Source: Lampris incognitus (lineage: Eukaryota > Chordata > Actinopteri > Lampriformes > Lampridae). Taken from it: 64,000 nucleotides of DNA. Below, piece after piece: positions 1 through 18,543 of the stretch; the first letter of the stretch is position 1; the number at the start of each line of letters is the position of its first letter. Both the position numbers and the translations under genes were made by a program. Location of the stretch: positions 51,836,916-51,900,915 of the forward strand of contig NC_079219.1 in the NCBI RefSeq assembly GCF_029633865.1, in the 5' to 3' direction. The notes below the pieces were generated by a model. The model ran no database searches. It saw only the letters and a list, made by a program, of their open reading frames with translations, and had not been told where the DNA came from.

Positions 1-200
1 CACAAAAAATTCTCTGCCACCGCCACTTGGTATTTTGAAGATGCGTCATTCTCGACGTTACTGTTTAAAAAGTGCAGCGGGAAGACTGATAGACTGATAA
101 AAACAAAAGTTAAAAGAAAAAACTGAGGGGTTAAGAAATCTACTTGGCAGCTCTTGGCTGAAAGGAAGTGTAATGCTCGTGGGATGCGGCGGGGGCGGGG

Positions 201-7968
<7,768 letters not shown>

Positions 7969-8659
7969 GCCTGTACCAACAGCAGATAGCATTAATGAGG
8001 ATGTGACTCCTGTGACCCCTCTGCAAAACTAGACTCCTACACGGTGAAAAGGAGGAGCGCAGCCTGAGAAGAAGGACGGGTGACATCACGCTGGTGCAGA
8101 CGCAGAGTGTGTTTGTCTGAACTTCTGGCGTGCAGCAGATCACCGGGCTGACAGAAGAACAGCAGCAGATCAAACGACAGGATATCCTCTTGACTTCTGA
8201 TGAGGGTTGTTTAGATGCAGACAGCACGCCTCCAGATCTTTGAGTCACCAACACCACCAGCACTATCAGCACCAGTGTATTCTAGTGTGTGAGAAGCTCG
8301 AAGTGGCTGCCAGATGCGGCAGGCGTGTGCGTCTGGTGGTGAACTTCTGATTTCAGAGGAACTTCAGATGTGCTTTCTGCTGCAGGAGCCTCCATGTCAC
8401 CCGGCGGACTCGACGCTAATCTGATCTCAGAAGGTTGCAAAGAAATAAGTGATGCTGGCCTCGCAAATTTAAAGCCCCTCGTGACGATGAGTGACGCTGT
8501 AGTTTTTAATTTCATCATAAATGGTGACTATAATACATATTTGGTAAAGTCCGCTGGACTGCTGCCACCGTTGGATTTCACTTCTTGTTCTGGTCAAAAT
8601 TAAACTTCTGCAAGTCACTATTCATTCACACAGATAGCCGACCTTGCCCTGTGTATTTT

Positions 8660-8661
8660 TT

Positions 8662-8719
<58 letters not shown>

Positions 8720-8720
8720 T
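8660..8720. repeat. (GT)n microsatellite
   Basis: About 30 GT units. The flanking 8000-8660 stretch, upstream of ctss, should contain the ctss promoter and non-coding exon 1, but I see no clear TATA box or donor pairing there. Confidence 0.95.
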
Positions 8721-8734
8721 GTTCACATCGGATC

Positions 8735-9140
8735 AACCCAACTCACGCCCACAAAGTCAGCCCGAAACCTGGGTGTCATGACTGATGACCAACTAACCGT
8801 TAAGGTTGAATCACGTGGCCTCGATCACTCGGTCGTGCCGATTTGCCCTGTACAACGCCAGGAAAATCAGACCCCACCTGTCTGAGCATGCAGCACAGCT
8901 CCTGGTACAGGCTCACACATTGACTACCGCAACTCCTTACGGGCAGGTCTCCCTGCCTGCACTTTCAAACCTCTGCAAGTGATCCAGAACGCGGCGGCAT
9001 CTGCCCCAACCAACCCAAAACAGCAGATGTCACTCCGCCGTTCCAGCCCAGTATCACGCCAAAGCGTGGAATACACTCGCCGGTCCAACGTGTCGGTGTC
9101 ACGATTTGCCTCCGCTCAGGCGTGAAAAGTACACGCGTGT
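8735..9140 (+). mobile_element. L2-like LINE reverse-transcriptase fragment
   Basis: Translations in shifting frames give NLGVMTDDQLTV and then, after frameshifts, pieces equivalent to the L2 LINE C-terminal region (HLSEHAAQLLVQA, LLAGLPAC, LQVIQNAAA). Multiple frameshifts make this a dead 5'-truncated copy. It does not belong to ctss. Confidence 0.65.
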
Positions 9141-9237
9141 ATGAAGGTGCAGTGCCAGCAGGAGGCGATGATTGACTCAATGCCAGCAACTCCCCACGGA
9201 GGAAAAGAAGCATACAGCATTTTCCAAAATCCCTCCC

Positions 9238-9292
9238 CTAACCCAACCCTAACCCTAACCCAACCCTAACCCTAACCATAACCCTAACTGTT
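9238..9292. repeat. Telomere-like CCCTAA repeat, left of Gypsy
   Basis: Degenerate CCCTAAC/CCAACCCTAA units ending CCCTAACTGTTA, directly abutting the left LTR of the Gypsy element. A matching tract abuts the right LTR at 13324-13357. Confidence 0.85.
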
Positions 9293-9293
9293 A

Positions 9294-9449
9294 TGTTGAA
9301 ATAACAGACAAAACTGGAGCTGTCTTTGGAGTTGAACCTGTTCCATAATCAACATACCGACCTGACCATCAAGCAAACAGGCGACGTAAACACAACACCC
9401 TGAAATTAACATAAAGCAATGCACTGTCGTATCGGCGCCAAATGTAACA
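9294..9449 (-). repeat. Gypsy 3' LTR
   Basis: Shares the order TGTTGAAATAACAG, GGAGCTGTCTTTGGAG and CCATCAAGCAAACAGG with 13172-13326. It is bounded by a polypurine tract at 9450-9460 (minus orientation). Confidence 0.85.
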
Positions 9450-9629
9450 TCCCTCCCCCCATAACCTAGGAGTGGTACTCAGTCTCAAAGTCACGCAGGT
9501 GCCCGGGCCTGCTGCGTGCCGTGACCGGGCGGGGCTCAGGTGCAGCCACTACAGGCGGTGGCCCCACTGCTTCAGGCTGGGCTGGAGAGGCTGGTGTTGC
9601 TGCAGCATCGAACCGTGCAGCCGGCACAC

Positions 9630-11833
9630 TCAGTCCCGGCCCAGGGGGGGGGCCCGCACCTTATGCGGGCAGCTAGCATGCCAGCGAGTGCCATCGGCAA
9701 GCCTGAATGAAGCTGGACCAGGCTGTTGACTGACCTGAACAGGGTTCAACCAGAACAACTGGAGCTTGTTGTCACGGTGGGGTCGCTGGATCCTGACCCA
9801 GTCCGAGATGGCGATGGCAGATGATCTGGCATGTCGGGTCCTGTCGAAGTGATTCTTCATAAGGCATTGGTATGTGGCAACTGTGTCTTGAACTGGGTGG
9901 ACTGGGGCCTGAGCCGGTGTAGGGTGGAGCCTCTCCAGAGGTAGTTGGAGCTCCCGCCCCAGCATGGGGGAAGCTGAGGAGACCCCTGTGGTGGCATGTC
10001 GGGTGGCCTGGTAATGCAGCAGCATCTGGAGGAGGCTGGTGGTGAGCGTGCACCCTTGTGCCAGGTGGGCCCTTATATTCCAGTTTTCAGTGATTGATTC
10101 AGCCATTCCACCCCCTGTTCATGGCAGGGTTGTAAAAGGTTGTGCGGATGTGGTGGATCCCCTTCCCCACCAGATAGGAGGACAGCTCATGGGAGACCAT
10201 TTGGGGGCCGTTGTCGGTCGTGATCCTCTTGGGCAGGCCCCAACGTGCGAACAGGGCGTCGAGGACGTCGATTAACGCCTTGGCTGTGACTGAGCCCACA
10301 GGTGTCACCTTGGGCCACTTAGAGTGGAGGTCGTAAATGGACAGCCAGTCCAACGGCTACGTGGGTGGGGGTGGGGCTGGGGCCCTGGTCTTACCACTGA
10401 GGAGACAGGCAGTGCAGTCCTTGACCAGGGTCTCGATTTCCCTGTCAATGCCTGGCCACCACACGATATCGCGACACCGCTGTTTGAGCCTGACTATGCC
10501 CAAGTGGCCCTCATGCACCATAGGAAGGATACATGCCCGAAGGGCACCTGGGGCCACAGTGCAGAGCCCATGAGCAATGCAGGTGTCATTCCAACACGAC
10601 AACTCGTCCTTGACCCTGAAGTAGGGGAGCAGCTCATCTGGTACCCTGGGGTGGGGCCGTCAGCTGAGGCATCCTGGAGCTCCTGCAGGGACACCATGTC
10701 TTGAAGGGGTGTGGGGAGGAGTTGGACGAGGTCATGGGGCCCCACTTCTGGGCCCCGAGATACATGTGCCAGCACTCACATGCCCAGAGGCACGCTAAAG
10801 CCTCCCGCTCCCCCACTACGTACCTCTGCTCTGTGGGGCTGAGAGCTCGTGAGGCGAAGGTGATCGGCCTCTCGATCCCATCTTGCAACTGGGACATCAC
10901 AGCACGAATGGCTGTGGCAGAGGCATTGCATGTGACAAGGGTTGGGCTAGCCAGGTCGAAGTATGCCAGAACTGGTGATGAGGTGAGCTGGGACTTCAGG
11001 ATGTACACGGCATCTGAGTAGGCAGGTGTCCAGAGCCAGGGCTCGCCATGTTTCAGTAGCTGTCACAGTGGCGCAGTTGTGGCCGAGTACTGTGGCAGAA
11101 AGCAGAGGTAGAACGCTGTCATGCCCAGGAAGGAGGCCAACTGGGCGGTTGAGGTGGGCTCCGGGATCCGGTGGATGGCCTCTGTGTTCGAGTGGAGTGG
11201 GTACATGCCGTCAGCCGAGAGGCAAAACCCCACAAACTCGATGGCTTGGGCAGCAAAGACACACTTCTCGCCACTGAGTGTGAGGTGGTGTTTGGCAATC
11301 ACACTGAACACGCTGTGGAGGCGCTCGTCGTGGCTCTCAATGGTGGCCCCGTGCATCACGATGTCATCAAGATAGATGGCCACACCTGGGATTTCAGCGA
11401 AGATGGAGGCCATGATCTTTTGGAAGCAGCTGAGGGCAGAGCTTAGGCCAAAAGCCACTGGCAGCAGCTCTACAACTAGCGGTTCAGGTCGAATCGGCTT
11501 TGGAATGCGCTGCTAGTTTGTCTGCCTCTTCCGCTTGTAGCGGAAGACCCCTTTGTGGGTGATAAATGCAGTGAGGTTGCGGCTCTCAGGGTGTAGTGGC
11601 ACCTGGAGGTAGCCCTGGCAGAGGTCCAGTTTAGAGAAGACTGTGGACCCATGGAACTGGGCGATGAGCTCCTCTGTCGTTGGCAGGGGGTACTTGTCAG
11701 GGATAATGGCCTTGTTGACCGCTCTCAAGAAAACACAGAGTCGCAGCCCCCCAGACTTCTTCTTTGCCACCACCAGGTTGAAGATCCAGGGTGATGCATT
11801 CACCTGCTCGATGATGTCGCCGTCGAGTGTGCT
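9630..11833 (-). pseudogene. Gypsy pol (RT, RNase H, integrase), broken
   Basis: Reverse transcriptase: FSKLDLCQGYLQVPLHP (11803-11533) and AFGLSSALSCFQK with the YLDD catalytic box (11453-11063). RNase H: LVTCNASATAI and SRALSPTEQRYVVGEREALA (11008-10780). Integrase: zinc-finger-type VKDCTACLLSGK (near 10400), core WLSIYDLHSKWPKV and TTDNGPQMVSHE (10353-10150), and a C-terminal strand SDWVRIQRPH (near 9800). The RT is interrupted by an inverted 79-bp gag copy (11454-11532), the RNase H C-terminus is frame-shifted, and a TAG lies at the IN core entry near 10354. Confidence 0.85.
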
Positions 11834-13120
11834 CTATAGCTCAGCAGAGATGTTGTCACGGAGAGCCAGGGGACAGCGGCGGAGAGGCTGGATGACAGGT
11901 GTCACTTTCGGGTCTATCAGGGGCTGGTGAGTGAAGCGCTCAAGGCAGCCCACACTACTTAACAGCACGGGCCACTGTTGCTGCCATGGGATGGCCACGG
12001 TGTGAATCTCTGAGCCAGTGGTGTCTAACAGGGTGAAACTGAGGCCGTTGAATAGGTCGAGGCCTAGGAGGTTGGTCCCACGGTGTGCAATATTGAACCT
12101 GATGACTGGCAGTGTCTTCTCTCCATATCTCACTGGAAGCTGGAGGGAGCCCACGATGTCAATCTCAGAGTTGGCATAACCACGCAGGGTGGTGGTGGGT
12201 GGCCCCAGTGGCCCGTGGGAGGAGAACTGTGAGTAAGTTGCCAGGTTCAGAAGGGACACTGTGGCTCCAGTGTCCAGGAGGAGGGGCAGGGTGACATCAC
12301 CAACCATCAATGAGCATGTTTTAAATGGCACTCGTCCTGAGCTGACATTGTGGATGATTGTGGTAGGTGGCTGGGAGGCTCTAGCCGGGGCAGATCTACA
12401 GACTTTGTGGAAGTGATTCCTCTTTCCATAGTTGGAGCATGTTTTACCACAGGCAGGGCAGATCTGAGCTCTGGAGTTGTGTGTAGAAGAGTCACAATTC
12501 CCACACGTCTGGTGCTGGCAGTCACGTGACTGAGAGGCTAGTAGTACGCTTTCCCCGCGGCTGTCTGCAGACTCTGCACTCGCGCCGAGGGGGTGCGTCT
12601 GTGAACTGAGCGCGCCCGTTTCCTGTGCTGGCGAGTTGGAAGAGGCAGACAAACTAGCAGCGCATTCCAAAGCCGATTCGACCTGAACCGCTAGTTGTAG
12701 AGCTGCTGCCAGTGGCAGGTCATCGTTTTCTACCGACAGTCTTTCTCTAATCTTGACACAGTTCGTGTGCAATATGAGGTGGTCTCGGATCATTTCGTCT
12801 TGTAACGCCCCAAATTTGCACGAGCTAGCTAAACCTCTTAGATCAGCCACGTACTGTGTCACTGAGTCACCCGACCGTTGGTGTCTCCGTCCGAATATGA
12901 CTCGGCGGAGAAGAGCACTTTGTGGAGCGGCAAAATGATTTTTCAGTAACTCCTCAGCCTGTTCGTAAGTATTTGCGGTGCCGAGAGTCCCAAACACGCG
13001 TTGCCCCTCTGTTCCTAGACAGTGCAGCAGCAGTGCACGTTTCCTCTCGACCGATACTTCGTCCAAGCCGGCAGCTAGGATATAAGTTTCAAACGAGGAC
13101 ATCCAGCAGGGCCACGCCAT
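11834..13120 (-). pseudogene. Gypsy gag-protease ORF (428 codons open)
   Basis: The longest open frame in the window, from an ATG at 13120. The N-terminal half is capsid-like (retrotransposon gag, with YEQAEELLKNHF and DSVTQYVADLRGLA). A Cys/His cluster, CPACGKTC...KVCR, near residues 215-240 resembles a zinc knuckle. The aspartic protease follows, with LLLDTGATVSLLNL as its active-site DTG. The frame stops at AEL just before the reverse transcriptase, and the in-frame continuation past the stop is clearly pol (STLDGDIIEQ), so this stop is a lesion or a recoding site. Confidence 0.88.
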
Positions 13121-13171
13121 CGGTGGCTAGCCCGGCAGAGAAAAATCAGTCCTCTCTCGTCGCCAATGTCA

Positions 13172-13326
13172 TGTTGAAATAACAGGCAAAACCGGAGCTG
13201 TCTTTGGAGCTGAACCTACTCCATTTAATCAACATACCGAACTGACCATCAAGCAAACAGGTGACGTAAACGCAACACTGAAATTAACGTAAAGCAATGC
13301 ACTGTCGTAACAGTGCCAAGTGTAAC
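13172..13326 (-). repeat. Gypsy 5' LTR
   Basis: Partner of the 9294-9449 repeat. Its outer edge runs directly into CCCTAACCCTAACCC. Its inner edge meets the leader TTGGCGACGAGAG. Confidence 0.85.
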
Positions 13327-13467
13327 CCTAACCCTAACCCAACCCTAACCCTAACCTGCCTGAAAAGTTAGTTAGTTAAAGTTTTGTACACGGAAAAGAG
13401 AGCCAAGGTGGATATTTAGTAAAGCACAGTGGGATCACTTCGAGTATTTATGTGAGAGGGAATGTAT

Positions 13468-13682
13468 TGTAACGTGCATGGATAAGTAGTCACGCTGGCC
13501 GCTGGCTGGCAGGTCTGACCCTATAGTCGAGCGGTTAGCGATGTCTCCTGCGGTGCGGGCGATGCGGGTTCGCTTCCCGGCCGCGGCAGTTCCTGTGGTT
13601 GTGTTGTCCCCCGAATTCACTACATTGGTGTCAGAAGTGGGATGGGGCGACCGTAAGGCCCTCGGAAGCGTATGTGCCCTGA
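13468..13682 (+). mobile_element. tRNA-bearing miniature LTR element, copy A (5' part)
   Basis: LTR 13468-13624 (157 bp) runs TGTAACGTGCATGG to GAATTCACTACA and holds TAGTCGAGCGGTTAGCG (A-box-like) and GGTTCGCTTCCC (B-box-like). The primer-binding site TGGTGTCAGAAGTGGGA starts at 13626 and matches the complement of a tRNA-Leu 3' end. About 55 bp of internal sequence follows, shared with copy C. It then ends at the junction with the I-type LINE near 13682; no right-hand LTR is found downstream. Confidence 0.75.
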
Positions 13683-16600
13683 GGCGTGAAGGAACTGATA
13701 TGCTTAAATCAAGGAACAGAGCGTTTAAAGTGTTAAAAAGAACCCATAATTTCCAAAAACCAATTGAATATAAAAGGGCACAGGCGCAAGCAGGGAAAAC
13801 TGTGAAGGAAGCAATGAAACGACGTTGGAGGGATTTCTGTAAAAACATAGGCAGATCAACACCTATAGGTGATGTATGGGGAATGATAAGAAAGATGAGG
13901 GGAATCAGAAGAGTGGCAGTACCCAGTACTAATAGAAGGAGATGAAACAGCTGTGTCAAATGAAGATAAAGCAGAAATATTAGCTAAGACATTCACCAAC
14001 ATCCACAGTTCTAACAATCTAACAGAGGAGGGGAAATGAGGGAGGGATGCAAATAGAGAAGCATACTCAAGATGTTTTGCAAGATCGGGAGAGCAAAACT
14101 TGTGCATTGGATGCACCTTTTGCTATAGAGTAAATGAGAGCTATAGCAAAAACTGGCCTGACATCCCCAGGGAAAGACCATTTCTGTTATATAATGTTGA
14201 AATATTTAGGAACTCAGACAGAAATGAAGCTTCTAGTGTAACGGGGGCAGTCCTATGGTGTTCTATGCTGGTCAGCCTGCTGCACGCCCGTCACTCTCAT
14301 CATTAGCTCTGCGTTGTGTTCTATTTTCGGTGGGGCCCCAGGTGTTGTGGGGGGCCCTCAGTCTCTCATCATCATCATCATCATCATGATCAAGGAAGGA
14401 GGGGGGACACACAGGACTCTATTTGGCCCACCTTGCCATTTATTTTGGTTTCAAACCCTTCGACAAACGTCCAGTCCTCCAGCGGGAGCGGTGTTTCTTA
14501 CGGACGTGGGGGTCGAAGTTCAACCACTGCCCGGACTTCACTCGTGTGCGTTAGAAGGAGAAACCGTCCACGGGACTCCGATGTAAGAAAGGATAAACAA
14601 GTATTTTATCCCACAGCTTGCAGTATCTTCTTACAGGGATACTCAAGGTTACGTTCTCCTCAACCAGCAAAACTGTCCTACGGTAAGAAACACGCGTGGC
14701 TCGGCTCGATCGCTGCTTGAGACTCCTCCCACAAAACAAAAAATGGCCTCTCCCGCGTTCCCTCTTCCGTGTACCCACAAGACCTCTCTCTTAAAGCGAC
14801 AGTACATGTATATGACGGTCGTTATAAAACATACATAAAAGTAAATAATGACATAAAATAAAATGTAGTAAACACAAATAACAGCACACAGACAGGATTT
14901 GGTGATATTTCATACTCAAACAAAATAAAATAAAAACATTAATTTCAACCTGGTTACACTAGCAATACATAATAAAGTTTGGGAAGAAGGAAGGTTACCT
15001 ACCAGTTGGAAAGAGGCTGTCATTATGCCCATAATAAAACCAGGAAAGGACCCAACAAGTCCAACAAGCTACAGATCAATTGCACTCACTTTCACATGTA
15101 GGGAGGATAATGGAAAAGATGATTATAGAAAGAATGACATTCTATATAGAAACTAGAGGGTTATTATCCTCTTACCAGAGTGGATTTAGGAAAGGCTGAG
15201 GAACAATGGATCCAGTAGTTTGTCTGGAAAGTGAAATTAGAAAAGCCCAAGCTAATAATGAATCAGGGATGGCAGTGTTCTTTGATATAGATAAAGCTTA
15301 CGATATGGTATGGAAAGAGGGATTGTTGATCAAATTAGGAAAAATTAGAATAACTGGAAGAACTTTTAATTGGATCAAACATTTTTTATTTGATAGAGTT
15401 ATTCAAGTTAAAATTGGGACAGCGTTATCTAATAAATACAGGGTAGATAACGGAACATATCAGGGCATTGCTATCAGCCCAATCCTTTTTTCTATTATGA
15501 TTAATGATGTATTCGCTGACACAAATTACGACATTGGGAAGTCACTATTTGCTGATGATGGGGGTTTATGAAAGAGGGGGAAGAATTTAGTACTACTTAG
15601 AAGGAAGATTCTGGAAGTGATTTATGTGGTAGAGAAATGGTCACACTCATGGGGATTTAAGTTTTCTGTAGAAAAGACAAAGGTTGCGGTGTTTAGTAGG
15701 AAGGAAATAAGGGAAGAATGTGTAATGATGTATGGGGAACACTTAGAGCAAGTAAAGACTTTTCGATTTCTGGGGGTTTTATTTGACACAAAGCTGACCT
15801 GGAGGGATCATATTAATGATATACATAAAAATGCAAGAGGGTTCCTAATGTCATGAGATGTTTGACAGGGTCAGAATGGGGAGCAAATAGGAGCACTTTG
15901 ATGACTATTTATGTTGCGTTAATAAGATCAGCGTTTGATTATGGAAGTGTAGTGTACAGGTCAGCAGTAAAATCACAGTTAAAAAAGCTCGAAGTGATAC
16001 AAACTCAAATATAAGCATATCATGGTGAACTACTAGGCAAATCTACAAGGGCATAGGGAAGACCATCCTGCTGTGAAGGCCCTCAAACCATGTTGGGAAA
16101 GTAGGAAAGTAAAGGGAGAATGTTTTGCTTGGGCAGCAAATAAAATGGTTGAAGAAATGGGATTACATGGGAGAAGTTATTGTTCCACAGTGCCATACCC
16201 GGTGACTCCGCCACGGTTATTTCCCCCTGTGATATTAGATTGCTATACTCAAGAAGAAATGAAGAGAGTGAAAGGAAGAGGTAATTGGGCAGAGATAGTG
16301 GACAGCAGATTAAACACAATACATCAGTCATTCACTCCACTATATTCAGATGGATCAAAGGAACCAAAAAAATTAAACACAGGACTTGCTTATGTTATCC
16401 CAGAGTTAGATATACTACATATCAAGGAAAGAACACTGAACAGTATATACAACTGAGATATTGGCTATTGCATTGGCATTAGAGTGGGTAGAGCAAAACA
16501 AGCTTAAAAAAGGTCATAGTGTGTTCAGATTAATTGTCAGCTCTGGTATCATTACAGTCCATGTCATCTCAATGCAGACCAGATATCATCTACGAGACAT

Positions 16601-17365
16601 CTATGAGACACTATTCAGACTGCATCAAGCAGAGACAGAAGTTCGGTTTATGTGGATTCCAGCTCATAGGGGTATAGAGGGGAATGACTCACTGGCTAAA
16701 CAAGCCCTGAAGCAGGATAGAGTCATGAAGGTGCCCTACAGCAAAACTGAAATTAAAACAATAATAATAAGGAGCAAAATCATGACGGCGTGGCAAAAGT
16801 TATGCGATGAGGGAAACAAGGGCCGTCACTTGTATAAAATAAAACCACAAGTGGGAGGGAGGATATCTGTAGGGAAAATATTCTAGGGAACAAGCAGTCA
16901 TTTCAAGATTGAGGTTAGGACACACTGGATTAAATGGAACAATGCACCGATTAGGGAAGCATCCATCAGGACTTTGTGAATGTGGATCAGAAGAAAGTGT
17001 TGAGCATGTTATTTGTCACTGCCAGAAATACTCAACACACAGAGAAAAGCTGAAGAAGGAACTCAAGACATTTGGGGTGGGAGTATTTAATCTTAAAAAT
17101 GCATTCAGTATTGAGGGGCAGAAATATAATCCATTGTGTGTGTTCTTAAAAGAAATTGGCATAATGAAGAGCATCTAGTGCTATAATTATGTATCATTAT
17201 TATTAGTTTTTGTCTCTCTTGCCTTTCATCCTCTAATACTCTGGCCCACTCTCCAGCATAGTAGGTGGCGGTAATGCACCTTAAACGCGAGTTGCCACCC
17301 GCCATTAAATACAAGAAGAAGTAGAAGAAGTAGAAGAAGAAGAAGAACAGCAACAACAACAACAA
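13683..17365 (+). mobile_element. I-type LINE, 5'-truncated, split by a solo LTR
   Basis: Pieces in order: the linker upstream of RT (13690-14235, KRRWRDFCKNIGR); a reverse transcriptase (14990-15860) with IDKAYDMVWKEGL, TYQGIAISPILFS and FADD; an RNase H (16340-16890) with YSDGSK and IPAHRGIEGNDSLAKQA; and a C-terminal Cys/His region (16905-17178, CECGSEESVEHVICHC). A downstream RNase H is characteristic of the I/Nimbus LINE lineage. Stops and frameshifts at several points make it inactive. The 3' end is GAAGAAGAAC then CAACAACAAC. A 722-bp solo LTR interrupts it at 14237-14958. Confidence 0.85.
14237..14958 (+). mobile_element. Solo LTR (722 bp) with 4-bp target duplication
   Basis: Starts TGTAACGGGGGCAG and ends CAACCTGGTTACA, flanked on both sides by CTAG (14233-14236 and 14959-14962). 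AAATAAAATAAAAAC lies just before its 3' end, suggesting plus orientation. Removing it restores the flanking LINE. There is no internal domain, so it is the product of LTR-LTR recombination. Confidence 0.82.
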
Positions 17366-17577
17366 CGTCCCGTGATTTGCGCGAGATCGTGCGCGTCATG
17401 TCACTATTTACGATGTGTTTTGGTCGCAAGTGCGTTGCTCTGTCCTAGCAACCCACTAGCGCCCTCCAGTGCAGAGTAATATTCTAAACTTGATGTTTGA
17501 TTATTTCCAACGTGTCTGGTTACAGACGCAGTTTCAGACGCACCGTAACTACCATTTACAGGTGTTGGACAGCGGCC

Positions 17578-17800
17578 ATTTTAAATTGTTTGAAAAATAG
17601 TATTTAAGTTTTTAAAATGTTAATTTGTTAAAATGTTACTGGTGTCCGTTAGTTTCATAACAAATATAGTAACATGTAACGCATTGATATCTCAATTGGG
17701 TATATCTCTTGACAGAATACGGAGTTTAAAAACCGCGGCGATCAAAATGACCGCCCACGGTCGTTCTAGTAGTTTTTAAGTTCCAGTCGTTGTTTGGGAC
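17578..17800. repeat. Tandem duplicate unit 1 (uninterrupted)
   Basis: Shares many blocks with 17960-18660: TAAATTGTTT, GTTAGTTTCATAACA, GAGTTTAAAAACCG and GACCGCCCA. The second copy is interrupted by the miniature LTR element. This gives a built-in empty-site comparison. Confidence 0.75.
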
Positions 17801-18047
17801 TGTTTCGGTGTTTGTTTATTCATTTATTTATTTATTGCAGTTCACGTTTTATAGGCCTTGTTACGTTTGGTAGATTGGCAATATGCGTTTTCCGTTTTGT
17901 TTTTCAGGTAATATTTTCACTTTTTCAATTTTGCTATTCAAGTTCGGCCATGTCTCTCGGAAGTTTAAATTGTTTAAAAATAGTATTATGGTTCTTAAAA
18001 TGTGAATTTTGGTGTCAGTTAGTTTCATAACAGACATACTAACATAT

Positions 18048-18543
18048 TGTAACGATCACGGATGAATAGGCTCGGTAGCCCTTGCCGAACGGGTCGGACC
18101 CTTTAGTCGAGCAGTTAGCGCTATCGCCCGCGGTGTGGGAGATACGGGTTCGCGTCCCGGCCATGGCGGTTCCTGCGGTTGCCCCCCCCGAATTCACTAC
18201 TTTGGTGTCAGAAGTCGGATGCGCGCGGACGCGCTTCCCGAAGGAGGGGGGTAGGGTAACGTGCACGGATAAGTTCACACGCTTGGCTAACGGGTTGGAT
18301 CCTTCAGTCGACTGGTTAACGTAGTCGCCCGCAGTAGGAAATACACGAGTTCGCGCCCCGGCTGTGCCGGTCCGGCCGGGGACGCCCTTCCCGAAGGAAG
18401 GGGACAAAGTAACGATTACGGATGAGTAGGCTCGGTAGCCCTTGGCTAACGGGTCAGACCCTTTAGTCGACTGGTTAACGTAGTCGCTTGCGGCGTGGGA
18501 GCCACGGGTTCGCGTCCCGAACTGCCCCCCTGAATTCACTACA
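18048..18543 (+). mobile_element. tRNA-bearing miniature LTR element, copy B (three LTRs)
   Basis: Three LTR units (18048-18200, ~18256-18378 damaged, ~18409-18543) alternate with two very short internal parts (18201-18255 and ~18379-18408). The first internal part has TGGTGTCAGAAGTCGGA as primer-binding site and CCCGAAGGAGGGGGG as polypurine tract. Each LTR carries TTAGTCGA(C/G)(T/C)(G/A)GTTA and GGTTCGCGTCCC-type boxes. ATAT flanks both ends (18044-18047 and 18544-18547). There is no coding capacity. Confidence 0.82.

Larger units (their letters stand above)
9294..13326 (-). mobile_element. Ty3/Gypsy retrotransposon, near full-length but broken
   Basis: Direct repeats at 9294-9449 and 13172-13326 (~155 bp) are the LTRs. 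In element orientation they read TGTTACA... to ...TTTCAACA, with a GGGGGGAGGGA polypurine tract before the 3' LTR and a TTGGCGACGAGAG leader after the 5' LTR. Inside, in Gypsy order, are gag, protease, reverse transcriptase, RNase H and integrase. Several stops and frameshifts (near 11833, 11493, 10354 and 10700) disable it. LTR similarity looks high but not perfect, so the copy is not brand new. Confidence 0.92.

Noticed and set aside
9238-9292. True chromosome end
   Set aside because: The repeats are short, degenerate and flanked by unique and TE sequence on both sides; interstitial.
18060-18170. Stand-alone tRNA gene
   Set aside because: The tRNA-like part aligns from position 8 onward but the acceptor stem is not complementary, and it lies inside a repeated LTR.
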